Below, one piece after another: positions 22,938-32,634 of a DNA stretch of 64,000 nucleotides. This DNA comes from VXMO01 sp965205915 (GTDB lineage Bacteria; Chloroflexota; Dehalococcoidia; UBA6926): assembly GCA_965205915.1 (NCBI GenBank), contig OZ242191.1, positions 1,178,001-1,242,000 on the forward strand. The letters are read 5' to 3'. The notes below the pieces were generated by a model. It ran no database searches, was not told the DNA's origin, and saw only the letters and a list, made by a program, of their open reading frames with translations. Position 1 is the first letter of the stretch. Every line of letters begins with the position of its first letter. The translations under genes were made by a program, and so were the position numbers.

Positions 22938-25145
22938 TCAGCCGAGCAGCGCGCCTTCCCAGTTGGCAGACACGTCAGCCAGTTGCACATCAATGAGGCC
23001 GGTGATTCTCAGGGCGTCGCCGCCAACCGCGCCTATCTCGCGCATTGGCACTCCGCGCTCATTGCACAGGGCACGGAGGGCGTCGATGAAAGCGGGAGCG
23101 CCGGAGGCGACAATATGCGCGGGCGCTTCCCCAAATAGCGCGGCGTCAATTCGGGCATCGCCGGGCAGGTCAAGGTCAAGGGTCGCGCCGATACTGCCGA
23201 TCACGCAAGACTCGGCCACTGCCACGGCCAGGCCGCCCTCTGAGACATCGTGAGCCGACTTGATCAATCCCTGACCGATAGCGTCCCGGACGAGGGCCTG
23301 GGTCTTGACCTCAGCTTCAAGATCAATGGTGGGTCGCCCCGCTACAGTGACGTGGATTCTTGAGAGATACTCGCTCCCGCCCAATGCAGAAACGGGTAGC
23401 TCCACGCCCGGAGCGCCCAGAAGCACAATGCGGTCTCCCTCGTCGTGGAAGCCTGCCCCGGCTCGCGCGGAGAGGTCATCAAGCACGCCAACCATGCCCA
23501 CCGTCGGCGTTGGGTCAATGGGCCCCTCGACGGATTCGTTGTAGAGGCTGACGTTTCCGCTGATGACGGGGATGTTGAGAGCGCGGCAGGCATCGGCCAT
23601 GCCACGAACGGCCTGTTGGAGTTGCCATGCAATCGGAGCGCGTTCCGGATTGCCGAAGTTGAGGCAGTCGGTGATTGCCAGCGGGCGCGCGCCCACACAC
23701 GAGAGATTGCGCGCTGCTTCAACAACGGCGAGCGCGCCACCCACATACGGAGCCAGGTAGCAGGCGCGGGGATTGACGTCGATGGTTAGGGCGATGCCCT
23801 TGTTCGTTCCCTTGATGCGCAGCACGGCGGCGTCTGCCTGGCCGGGCGAGAGGACGGTGTTGTTGCCAACCTGGTGGTCGTATTGGCGGTAGACGGGGCG
23901 CTTGCTTGCAAGGGAGGGGGCGGCGAGCATTTGGAGTAGGGTGTCGTTCCAGTCTGATGGTTGTGGGAGATCGGTCAGATCGCGTTCGCGTAGGGCGGCA
24001 ACTTCCGGATTCTCCGTGCCGGCGAGTTCATAGACGGGGGGATCAGTCAGGCCGGCAATCGGCATGTCGCCAACGATGACGCCGTTGTCACGGATGATGG
24101 CGCGGTCGCCGTCCGTGACGACGCCGATCTCGTCGCAGGCCAACTCCCACTTGTCACAGATTGCGCGGGTGGCGGCGACGTTTTCCGGCGGCACGACTAA
24201 CAGCATCCGCTCCTGCGACTCTGACAGCATGACTTCGTAGGGAGTCATAGCCTCTTCGCGGCGGGGAACTCTCGCCACATCAATGTCTACGCCTGTATTG
24301 GCCCGCGCGGCGCATTCAATGACGGCGCTTGTGAGACCGCCCGCGCCGAGGTCCTGCATCCCGACCAGCAGACCCGCGGCTGCGATCTCAAGACACCCCT
24401 CAAGAACCAACTTCTCAAGGAACGGGTTGCCCACCTGGACAGCGGGGCGGCGCTCCGCGGACTCCTCGGACAGGTCGACGGAGGCGAAGGTTGCGCCGTG
24501 GATGCCGTCGCGGCCGGTGTCTGCGCCGACGAGGAGCATCACGTTGCCCGCGCCGCCGGTGCTCGCGCGGATGATTTCGTCCTCACGAGCGATGCCGACG
24601 CACATGGCGTTGACGAGCGGGTTGGCGGAGTAGGAGGGCGCGAATGTCACCTGCCCTGCAACGTCCGGGATGCCGATGCAATTGCCGTACCCGCCGATGC
24701 CGGCGACAACACCCTCAAAGAGGTAGCGGTTGCGGGCGCGCTCCTCCAATGGGCCGAAGAAGAGGGCGTTGAGGAGGGCGATGGGCCGCGCGCCCATGCT
24801 AAAGATGTCACGAATGATGCCGCCGACGCCCGTCGCCGCGCCCTGGTAGGGCTCAATGGCGGACGGGTGGTTGTGGGACTCCACTTTCATGACGATAGCG
24901 AGGCCGTCGCCGATTGACACCGCTCCCGCGTTCTCCTCTCCGGGGCCGATCAGTACCCACGGGGCTTCGCTAGGTAGCTGACGCAGCAGGAGCCGGGAGT
25001 GCTTATAACCGCAGTGCTCGCTCCAGAGGATGCCGAACATGCCTAGCTCGACCTCGTTCGGCTCACGATCCATACGGCGAACGATTTCGTCGTATTCGTC
25101 ATGGGACAGCGAGAGTTCGGCGAGGGTCTCAGCGGAGACTGTCAT
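22938..25145 (-). CDS. purL: Phosphoribosylformylglycinamidine synthase subunit PurL
   Basis: The 735-residue protein is the short PurL type, which needs separate PurS and PurQ. Motifs are ILWSEHCGYKHSR near residue 40, KVESHNHPSAIEPYQGAATGVGGIIRDIFSMGARPIALLN (AIR-synthase-like), SESQERMLLVV, and a second domain with LNFGNPE and GNVSLYNES. It converts FGAR to FGAM with glutamine-derived ammonia and ATP in purine synthesis. PurS and PurQ are not in the window. Confidence 0.95.
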   Translation of the reverse strand: MTVSAETLAELSLSHDEYDEIVRRMDREPNEVELGMFGILWSEHCGYKHSRLLLRQLPSEAPWVLIGPGEENAGAVSIGDGLAIVMKVESHNHPSAIEPYQGAATGVGGIIRDIFSMGARPIALLNALFFGPLEERARNRYLFEGVVAGIGGYGNCIGIPDVAGQVTFAPSYSANPLVNAMCVGIAREDEIIRASTGGAGNVMLLVGADTGRDGIHGATFASVDLSEESAERRPAVQVGNPFLEKLVLEGCLEIAAAGLLVGMQDLGAGGLTSAVIECAARANTGVDIDVARVPRREEAMTPYEVMLSESQERMLLVVPPENVAATRAICDKWELACDEIGVVTDGDRAIIRDNGVIVGDMPIAGLTDPPVYELAGTENPEVAALRERDLTDLPQPSDWNDTLLQMLAAPSLASKRPVYRQYDHQVGNNTVLSPGQADAAVLRIKGTNKGIALTIDVNPRACYLAPYVGGALAVVEAARNLSCVGARPLAITDCLNFGNPERAPIAWQLQQAVRGMADACRALNIPVISGNVSLYNESVEGPIDPTPTVGMVGVLDDLSARAGAGFHDEGDRIVLLGAPGVELPVSALGGSEYLSRIHVTVAGRPTIDLEAEVKTQALVRDAIGQGLIKSAHDVSEGGLAVAVAESCVIGSIGATLDLDLPGDARIDAALFGEAPAHIVASGAPAFIDALRALCNERGVPMREIGAVGGDALRITGLIDVQLADVSANWEGALLG

Positions 25146-25252
25146 GACGGCTCAGAGTCCGAGTGAAAATGGCTCATGAAATGAGTCTAGCAGCGTGACA
25201 GGGTAAGATTGCCAGTGACCGGTTCGTCACCACGTCGGCGCCGGAGGCCCGC

Positions 25253-26533
25253 ATGATAACGCTGCTCTCAAACCGCATGTACTCGCTGTTTCGCAGACAG
25301 GGAGTGATGATAATTGGCGTCCTTGCGCTTCTCCTCGTAGCTGTTGTGGGCGCAGGATGCGATGGGCCGTCGTCGGAAGAGCAACCTGCTGTTACTCCAC
25401 TGAAAATCGGCCTGCTGCTGAACTTCACCGGCTCGGCGGAAGCGTCAGCAGACCGCCAACGGGCCTTTGATCTCGCATTACGTCACATCAACGAGGGTGG
25501 GGGCGTGTTTGGGATGCCTGTGACGGGTGTGGTTGTTGACTCGACGGGGAACCCTGACACGGCTGTTGAGCAGGCACGGCATCTCGTTGAGGTCGAAGGC
25601 GCCCACGCCATCGTGGGTCCAAATGCCAGTTCCGCCGCTCTTCCAATCTCGGAGACGATCTCCGCAACGTTGCGTGTTCCAACGGTCAGCTCTTCAGCGA
25701 CGTCGCCTCAGTTGACCGATGTCGACGACAACGGCTACTTCTTCAGGACGGCTCTCTCGGACGTGGCGCAAGGTCCCGTTCTGGCGGACATTACGAGTCG
25801 GCAGAGCTTCGACAACGTGGGGTTGATCTACCAGGATGACGCGTACGGGGCGGGGCTGGCACAGGCTTTTGCAGCCTCATGGGACGGCACGCTGACTTCC
25901 GTTCCCGTTGATCCCGGCGAGACAGACCTCGGCACAGCGCTGAACGAGTCTGCTCGTGGTGGCGCGCAAGCCCTGGTCGTCATCGCATTCGAAGGTTTGA
26001 CCATTGATCTCGTTAGACAGGCCATTGATGGCGGCACGTACAAGGACTTTGTCTTCGCCGATGCCGCCAAGCGTCTGAGCATTGCGCAGGAGATTGGCAT
26101 CGACAAGGTGGCGGGCATGTACGGAACTGGGAGCGCCCGCGCCCCGCACAACTCCGCGACCGAGGATTGGGACGATTCCTACATCGCCGCGTACGGCGAA
26201 CTGCCGGTTCTCGCATACGTCAAGGAGACGTACGACGCTACGGTGGCGATCGCGCTGGCGGCACAGGCGGCGGGAAGCGTCGATGGGGAGGCAATTCGCG
26301 ACCGGTTGCGGGAAATAGCCGAATCGCCGGGCGACCCCATTCCGGGCACTCCTGACGGCATCGCCGATGCGTTGGCGCTGCTAGGTGAGGGAAAGGACAT
26401 CGATTACAAGGGGACATCGGGTGTCTTGGAGTGGGATGAGCATGGTGACCTGCGCCGCGGTTTTATCGGCGTGTGGCGTTTCACGGAAGACGGGCGCATT
26501 GAGGATTTGGAGAGTATTGCGTATGGGGGGTAG
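25253..26533 (+). CDS. Branched-chain-amino-acid-type ABC transporter binding lipoprotein
   Basis: The 426-residue protein has a signal with lipobox VGAGC (at about 30-34), then a type I periplasmic-binding fold of the LivK/Peripla_BP_6 family: KIGLLLNFTGSAEASADRQRAFDLALRHINEGGGV, AIVGPNASSAALPISE, PTVSSSATSPQLTD and VGLIYQDDAYGAGLAQAF. The substrate is unknown: amino acids, amides or aromatic acids are possible. No permease or ATPase gene is adjacent, so it is an orphan or works with a transporter elsewhere. Confidence 0.88.
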   Translation: MITLLSNRMYSLFRRQGVMIIGVLALLLVAVVGAGCDGPSSEEQPAVTPLKIGLLLNFTGSAEASADRQRAFDLALRHINEGGGVFGMPVTGVVVDSTGNPDTAVEQARHLVEVEGAHAIVGPNASSAALPISETISATLRVPTVSSSATSPQLTDVDDNGYFFRTALSDVAQGPVLADITSRQSFDNVGLIYQDDAYGAGLAQAFAASWDGTLTSVPVDPGETDLGTALNESARGGAQALVVIAFEGLTIDLVRQAIDGGTYKDFVFADAAKRLSIAQEIGIDKVAGMYGTGSARAPHNSATEDWDDSYIAAYGELPVLAYVKETYDATVAIALAAQAAGSVDGEAIRDRLREIAESPGDPIPGTPDGIADALALLGEGKDIDYKGTSGVLEWDEHGDLRRGFIGVWRFTEDGRIEDLESIAYGG

Positions 26534-26538
26534 GGGGG

Positions 26539-29018
26539 TCACTCGTTCCAGACACGGCCGATGGCGGCCTCAATCTTCTTCTCGAAGCGTTCGATCAGTT
26601 CACGGTTGGAATCCACGATGGCCTGTTCGCGTTCGATCTCCGCGACGATAGCTTGCTGTGTAGTGAGTGGTGGGAGTGGGATTTCGGCACCCCGAACGAT
26701 TTTGCTGTTGAGGTTATTGACAACTCCTCCCGTTGCAGCGAGGCTAAATTGCTCCGCCACCATGTCTGCGCCAAGAATGTGATACAGAAAATCCCTGTCT
26801 ACCGATTCTGCGAGATCACGCAATAGAAGCCAACCGTCGTGTATGCAGCCTTCGATTGCCAATATGTAGGGCCTGCCAAAACTCATTGAATTGGACAGAA
26901 TCAGATCCCCCGGCTTTACTCGTCTTGACAATGCTGCACCTTCAGAGGTGATCCGTTCCTTTGTCTCCGTGATGTACTTTGAACCAACTGCAACATCCCC
27001 AATCTTCACCCAGTTGACACCGACAGGGGAATCTGTGACGAATTCTCGAATTGGCCTCGGTGACGCGCCACGTTCTATCACGCAGACCTCTCCCAGCTCC
27101 ACCACCGGCCACGCCGGATCCACGTCAACGCGCGCCCGCCAGTTGTCCACCACGGCCCGCGCGCCGTCAATCACGCGCTGATAGCCCTCAATCTCTTCGA
27201 CGATCTCGCGCTGGATTTCAAGAGGGGGGAGGGGGATCTGGATGTTTGCAACAGCTTTTGGATTGGCACGGGAAAGTGATCCACCTACCCCAGTAATAGT
27301 CTTCATAAATTGGTCGTGGAAAACATCCGAGGTGATGATGCGCCGGAGAAACTCTGGAACAAATTCATCACTTGCAAAAATTATCCATTCTGTTGAAGCG
27401 ACTTTGCGATAATCATTGGCGTTTTTCTTAACAATCCATGATCTTCTAATGTGTGGAATGATTCGCGAAAGAAGAACGTCATTGATATAAACCAGCTTTT
27501 TGGGTGAACCAATTTCAGAACCCTTAAGAATCTCGGGCTCTCCTTTGTCAAAGGCCGGTATACTCCACAGCTCAAAATTATCTTCTGGTTTTGAACGAGG
27601 ATCAAACGAAGTAATCTTTTTTCTGTAGAATGTTCCAACTGGAACAAGTGGATAGAAGGACTTTGAAGCCACTACCTCCCGATACCGCTCCATGCTCAGG
27701 TTGTACGCATCGTCCGCCGCCAGGCGTTCTTTGGGGACTATGAGTCCCTGCGCGGGGGCGTAGTCGTCCAACGTTTCTCCCTCCCGGAGGCGGCGTAGGA
27801 ACTCCTGTACGTCGTCCAGGGCTTGAGGGAGGTCATTGTGGGCGATAGGGCGGCGCTGGGCGCCCTTATCGAAGCCATCATTTTCGATCTTGAAAAAGCC
27901 AACGTGACTGGAGCGTTTGGCCAGTGCGGGATCGAGGATGAGGATCGAGGTCTTGACGCCGGAGTAGGGGTTGAAAACCCCTGCGGGGAGTGAGACGACT
28001 GCCACCAGATAATTCTCCACCAGCATCTTGCGTAATTGGGTGTGCGCCTTCTGGCTCTGGAAGATGACGCCCTCCGGCACGATGAATCCGGCGCGGCCGC
28101 CGGGCGTCAAATGCTCCGCCATGTAGTCCGCGAACAGCACCTCGCTGCGCTTGGCCTGAATGGAGAAGCGGTTGTGGGGGCGGATGCCGCCTTTCGGCGA
28201 CATGAATGGCGGGTTGGCCAGGATGACGTCGGCGCGCTCATTCCAACGATCGTCGCTCGTGAGGGTGTCGTACTCGGCAATGTCGGGTTCACAAAGTCGT
28301 GCAGGTACATATTGACGCGTGACAGGCGCACCATGTCCGGGGAGATGTCATAGCCGTGAACGTTGGCGGTCAACGTCTTCTGCTCGTCGGGCGTAAGCAG
28401 GCTTGTGCCGTCCGCGTCTGAGTTGGCGGCGAGCACGTGCTTGTAGGCGGAGATGAGGAATCCGGCGGTGCCGCAGGCGGGATCCAGAATCACCTCGTCC
28501 TTTTTCGGGTCAACGATGGCGACGATGAAGTCGATAATGTGGCGCGGGGTGCGGAACTGCCCCGCGTCGCCCTGCACGTCGAGAACGGACAGCAGGTACT
28601 CATAGGCGTCGCCGAGCCGCTCCGAGTTTTCGTAGGAGAACTCATTGATGATCTTCAGGAACTCGCGGAGCGTTTCCGGATCACGATACGGCAGGAAGGT
28701 GTTGCGAAAGATGTCCCGGAACAGCTGCGGGATGCCGGGATTCTCCGGCATTCTGGCGATTGCCTCAGCGTAGAGGTTCAGCGTTTCGTGGCCGCCGAGG
28801 CCCGGGCTCATCAGTTTCGCCCAGCCGTAGCGGGTGAATTCGCCTGCCAAGAATGTCCTCTCGCCACCCAGCTCCTCGCTCTGCGCGTCCACGTCGTCCA
28901 TGAACTTGTACATGAGAGCGATGGTGATCTGCTCCACCTGGCTCTTGGGGTCCGGCACCTTGCCGACCAGGATGTCTCTGGCGGTGTCAATTCGGCGTTT
29001 GGTTTCAGCGTCCAGCAT
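26539..29018 (-). pseudogene. hsdM: Type I restriction-modification HsdM-HsdS fusion, split by a frameshift
   Basis: The 5' part (29018 to about 28288) encodes the HsdM N-terminal helical domain and the SAM-binding motif ILDPACGTAGFLISAYKH, ending at MYLHDFVNP. In the next frame the protein resumes as DIAEYDTLTSDDRW and ADVILANPPF, the N6-adenine methyltransferase motif IV, and continues without stop through HsdM into an HsdS-like part. The latter has two target-recognition domains, each followed by a PLPP.E.Q..I-type helix. One base missing in a C-run near 28284-28288 explains the split. The whole would be about 820 residues. It follows hsdR by eight bases. Confidence 0.82.
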
Positions 29019-29026
29019 GGTTTCTC

Positions 29027-31567
29027 CTATGCGACGAATTGGTTGAGGGACACATAGTCCTTGATGTATTCCGGCACAAGGCTCCGGTATCTCCGCGGCA
29101 CGGCGCGGAAGTCCTGGAGCGAGAACCCGGCGTGCGTGGCGAGCAGCGCGAATTGCCGCCCGTCGACAATGTCCCGCATGTGTGGGTCTGTGGCATATGC
29201 CTTGAAGTAGTTTTTGATGGCGATGATTGATTGGGCGCGGTCAGGCTTGTAGTCTGCCACAAACTTATTGAACTCATCTTCCAGGAGCTGGTCTTTGGAT
29301 TTAAAGCTGGGAATGAGGCCAAAGACCTTTTCGAGGATTTCGCGCAGGCTGACGCGGCGGTCTACGTCTGCAGACTTGCGGAGTTTTTCGAGAGTGTAGT
29401 ACTCCTCCGGTTTGTCAAACACCTCTTTGTTCACGTAATCAATCACCCGATCCCACTGGCCGGCCTCGATGGCCTGTTTGACGTTCTCATCCTCACGCAC
29501 ACTGTCCGCGAAACGGTCAAAGAACATTCTGTCGATCTTCATGCCCCGCAAGCCGACGGCCTCTTCACGAAGCGTGACAAGCGCGTCCGGCCCAAGATGT
29601 TGGAAGCCGCCAAGGAGGCGCTGCACAACCGTCGCGGGCTCTACGTCGGAGCCGCCCCTATGCGGTTCGGAGCGGGGCAGTTGCAAAACCTCGTCATAGT
29701 TGAACTCTGTCTCAAAGTAGTCGCAGTTAGCGAAGAAATCAAAGAGTTTGAAGGTCTCTTTCTCAGGCTGCGCGATGTCCTCAGCGATCCGCGGGTCTGT
29801 GAGTTCATCCCGGAAATCGTGTTTGCGGGTGCCGCGCCCCTTGATCTGGATGAAATCGGTGGGGGAGAAGATAGGGCGGAACAGGCCAAGATTCAGAATG
29901 TCGGTGCAGTCGTAGCCCGTCGTCATCATGCCGACGGTGACACAGATGCGGGCCTTGGACGTGCGGTATTCCGACATAACGTTGGCGGTTCCCTTGAGGT
30001 TGTTATTGGCAAAGTTGATGGCGAATTGCTGCGCGTCCGAAACATGCGACGTTACCTGCACCGCGAAGTCGGACTGATACTTACCAGGAAACAGGACGTC
30101 GGCCATTTCGTTGAGGGTCTGCGCAAGCCGCGCAGCGTGGTTCTGGCTGACGGCGAAGAGGATGGACTTGCCGATTTCCCCGCTGACGGGGTCACGCAGC
30201 GCATTCTGAAGGAAGGTCTCGCAGAAGAGTCGATTGGTCGCGTCCGAGAAGAATCCCTTCTCAAATTGGCTCTGGCGGTAGGACTCCTCGCGGTCCTCGC
30301 CGGTGTCATCCTGAACGGTCACGACGAATCCCTCATTCGCAAGCAGCTGCGTTGTCACGTCCGTCCGGGCGTCCACCACCGTCGGGTTGATCAGGTAGCC
30401 GTCATTGACGCCATCAATCAGGGAGTAGCGGAAGGTTGGCTCCCCGCTTTCACACCCGAACGTGCGGTAGGTATCGAGCAGCAGCCTGCGCTCCGCCTCA
30501 CGCGGATCATGGACGTTGGGGTTTGAGGGGTCTGAGCCGCGCAAGTAGTCGCGCGGGGTGGCGGTGAGGCCGAGTTTGTAGCCGACAAAGTAGTCAAACA
30601 CGGCGCGGGCATTCCCGCTGATTGAGCGATGAGCTTCGTCAGAAATCACAAGGTCAAAGTCGGTGGGTGAGAAGAGGGACTGGTACTTGTTGTTGAACAA
30701 CAACGACTGAACTGTGGTGACGACGATCTCCGCAGAGCGCCAGTCGTCGCGCCTTTCCTTGTAGACGACGGTGCGGACGTCTGCTGAGAGGAGGTTGGTA
30801 AAGACTTTGCGAGCCTGCTCTTCAAGTTCGAGGCGGTCAACCAGGAACAGCACTCTTGAGGCGTTGCCGGTGCGGAGGAACAGTTTGATGATGGCGGCGG
30901 CAGTCAGCGTCTTGCCCGTGCCCGTGGCCATCTCAAACAGGAACCGGTCATTGCCGTCTTTCACGGCGCGCTGCAGGGCGTGGATCGCCCGCAGTTGGTA
31001 CGGGCGTAGGAAGCGGAGGTTGTTGACGCGTATGAAATTCGGGCGCTCAGTCTCATTTTTCCACGCCGCTTCCGAGGCGTAGTTGGGCCGCTGTGTGAGG
31101 ACGATGTAATCATCGCCAACCCGCTCGTCAATGAGCCGAACGGGTTCCGGCTGGACTCTGCGATAGCCGTCCACCGATTCCGGGCTGGGAAACACGGTGA
31201 TGATGTACGGGTTCCCGCGCTCCAGATCCCAGAAGTAGTGGAGGTTGCCGTTGGAGAGTATGATGAATCGACAGTTCTGGGAACGAGCATACTTCCGGGC
31301 TTGCTCTTTCCCGACAAGAGGTTGTTTCTCCTCCGATTTGGCCTCCAGGACAATGAACGGGAACCCTCTCTCGTCCAAGAGCAAATAGTCGACGAAACCC
31401 TTGCCACTCTTCTCGAAGTCGTCCCCGAGCCCCTCAAGGTCTGACTGTTTGATTGCAACGCCAGCCTCAAGCTGAACGTTCGCGGGGCTGTTTCCTTCCG
31501 GAAAGAAGCGCCAGCCCGTGTTCTCCAGCAGTCGGTTGATCTTTATCCGCGCCGTGGCTTCGTTCAT
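29027..31567 (-). CDS. hsdR: Type I restriction enzyme subunit R
   Basis: From ATG 31567 the protein has 846 residues. It has an N-terminal nuclease domain with FVDYLLLDERGFPFIVLEAKS (D...E-x-K), then helicase motifs MATGTGKTLTAA (I), VLFLVDRLELEEQA (Ia), VISDEAHRS (II, DEAH), LGLTATPRD (III), and MMTTGYDCTDI/IQIKGRGTRKHDF (V/VI). It cuts unmodified DNA after ATP-driven translocation. The reading frame is intact, whereas the partner hsdM is frameshifted. An earlier start at 31645 lacks support. Confidence 0.94.
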   Translation of the reverse strand: MNEATARIKINRLLENTGWRFFPEGNSPANVQLEAGVAIKQSDLEGLGDDFEKSGKGFVDYLLLDERGFPFIVLEAKSEEKQPLVGKEQARKYARSQNCRFIILSNGNLHYFWDLERGNPYIITVFPSPESVDGYRRVQPEPVRLIDERVGDDYIVLTQRPNYASEAAWKNETERPNFIRVNNLRFLRPYQLRAIHALQRAVKDGNDRFLFEMATGTGKTLTAAAIIKLFLRTGNASRVLFLVDRLELEEQARKVFTNLLSADVRTVVYKERRDDWRSAEIVVTTVQSLLFNNKYQSLFSPTDFDLVISDEAHRSISGNARAVFDYFVGYKLGLTATPRDYLRGSDPSNPNVHDPREAERRLLLDTYRTFGCESGEPTFRYSLIDGVNDGYLINPTVVDARTDVTTQLLANEGFVVTVQDDTGEDREESYRQSQFEKGFFSDATNRLFCETFLQNALRDPVSGEIGKSILFAVSQNHAARLAQTLNEMADVLFPGKYQSDFAVQVTSHVSDAQQFAINFANNNLKGTANVMSEYRTSKARICVTVGMMTTGYDCTDILNLGLFRPIFSPTDFIQIKGRGTRKHDFRDELTDPRIAEDIAQPEKETFKLFDFFANCDYFETEFNYDEVLQLPRSEPHRGGSDVEPATVVQRLLGGFQHLGPDALVTLREEAVGLRGMKIDRMFFDRFADSVREDENVKQAIEAGQWDRVIDYVNKEVFDKPEEYYTLEKLRKSADVDRRVSLREILEKVFGLIPSFKSKDQLLEDEFNKFVADYKPDRAQSIIAIKNYFKAYATDPHMRDIVDGRQFALLATHAGFSLQDFRAVPRRYRSLVPEYIKDYVSLNQFVA

Positions 31568-31610
31568 GATCACATCTTGGCATCGCGTGGCTTGACTATT
31601 GTAGTGCGCC

Positions 31611-32543
31611 CTACGGCAGCTCCACGAAGTCCTCGTCCCACTCATCGGCCATGGTGATTAGGTCTTTGAGGGGGGTGCCGCCCTGTTCGCTGTCCAAGCT
31701 TGGGGGGGCCAGCCGGGTGGGCGGCTGCGCGTCCTCACCAATGGCGAGCATCAGGAGGGAGTCAATCAGATTCTCGCGGGCGTCCCACTTTGCGCCGGGG
31801 CGGCGGATGACGACAGCGGGATCGAGGGCGGCTATGACGGCGGCACGGAGCAGGTCTTCCTGCATCCACATGGGCTGCTCGCGAATGTCCGCCTCTTGCG
31901 CGTTCCCACAGTCCTCGCAGTGGAACTGGGCGCGATCCCAGTCGGCATCGTAATCGGTCGTTCCGCGGATTGAACCGCATACGCGGCACTCCGCGCCTGC
32001 GAATTGCAATGGCTCATCATCGATTTCCGTTGCCGCTCCTGATTCGCGTATTGATTCCACGATCTGCGAGGAGGAACGCAGCGCCAGTCGCAGCACGGAG
32101 CGAAACCCCGGCTCCTTGACGAGTTCGGAGGCGCGAACGATCTCCACGTCCGCCGCCCGGGCTGCGTCCTTCAGTTCTTCCACATGCGCGTCGAATAGCG
32201 CCTCCCAATGGAGGGCGCGCGACTCATCACAAGATTCCGGATCCGACTGACGGCCGTAGGTCTTGCCGTGGGGGGTCAGGTTGTAGGGGCGGCCCGGCGC
32301 GGTGGTGGCATCGTCCGTGGCCCAATCAGGCACGACGAAGACGACGCGCAACGTGGCAGATTGCGAGTGTCTGCGTATCCGCCTAGCGAGCGAGGCAGGA
32401 TAGGCGAGCAAACGCAGCCGATCCGCCTCCGTCAGCGCGGCCATCGGAATCTCTCCGGCAAGAACAGTGTCCGCCGGTTGTAGCAACTCGCCGATTTCAG
32501 ACAGGCCGGTCGCGTTGCGGTACAGTCGCGCAGCGGTCACCAA
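31611..32543 (-). CDS. Class I lysyl-tRNA-synthetase-like protein lacking catalytic motifs
   Basis: The 310-residue protein aligns by eye with the middle of archaeal-type class I LysRS: SDPESCDESRALHWEALF matches the family's DPWGCHESYAEHF. VEIVRASELVKEPGFRSVLRLAL matches VDFLYASELYKRGEYSEEIRLAF. A two-CxxC zinc region (CRVCG ... FHCEDCGNAQEADIR) matches YCPEHR ... YKCPEGHEGWVDIR. The HIGH-type motif is lost (AGEIPMAALTEAD in its place) and KMSKS and the anticodon part are absent. It is 43 bases upstream of hsdR, so likely first in the R-M operon. Homology is inferred from memory of the family; function unknown. Confidence 0.45.
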   Translation of the reverse strand: MVTAARLYRNATGLSEIGELLQPADTVLAGEIPMAALTEADRLRLLAYPASLARRIRRHSQSATLRVVFVVPDWATDDATTAPGRPYNLTPHGKTYGRQSDPESCDESRALHWEALFDAHVEELKDAARAADVEIVRASELVKEPGFRSVLRLALRSSSQIVESIRESGAATEIDDEPLQFAGAECRVCGSIRGTTDYDADWDRAQFHCEDCGNAQEADIREQPMWMQEDLLRAAVIAALDPAVVIRRPGAKWDARENLIDSLLMLAIGEDAQPPTRLAPPSLDSEQGGTPLKDLITMADEWDEDFVELP

Positions 32544-32634
32544 CTCTCACGCTCCGTGGCGCGTTGCGCGCAGCCGTAGTCGGCGCGACGAAGTGTGCCA
32601 CGCGTAATCGGCGCTTGGGGACGCGTCAACGAGA

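Noticed and set aside
25146..25252. Clear divergent promoters between purL and the binding-protein gene
   Set aside because: The gap must contain start signals, but no -35/-10 pair stood out enough to report.
29231..30526. Plus-strand open frame of 431 codons
   Set aside because: It lies wholly opposite hsdR, whose helicase motifs are intact; the translation shows no domain.
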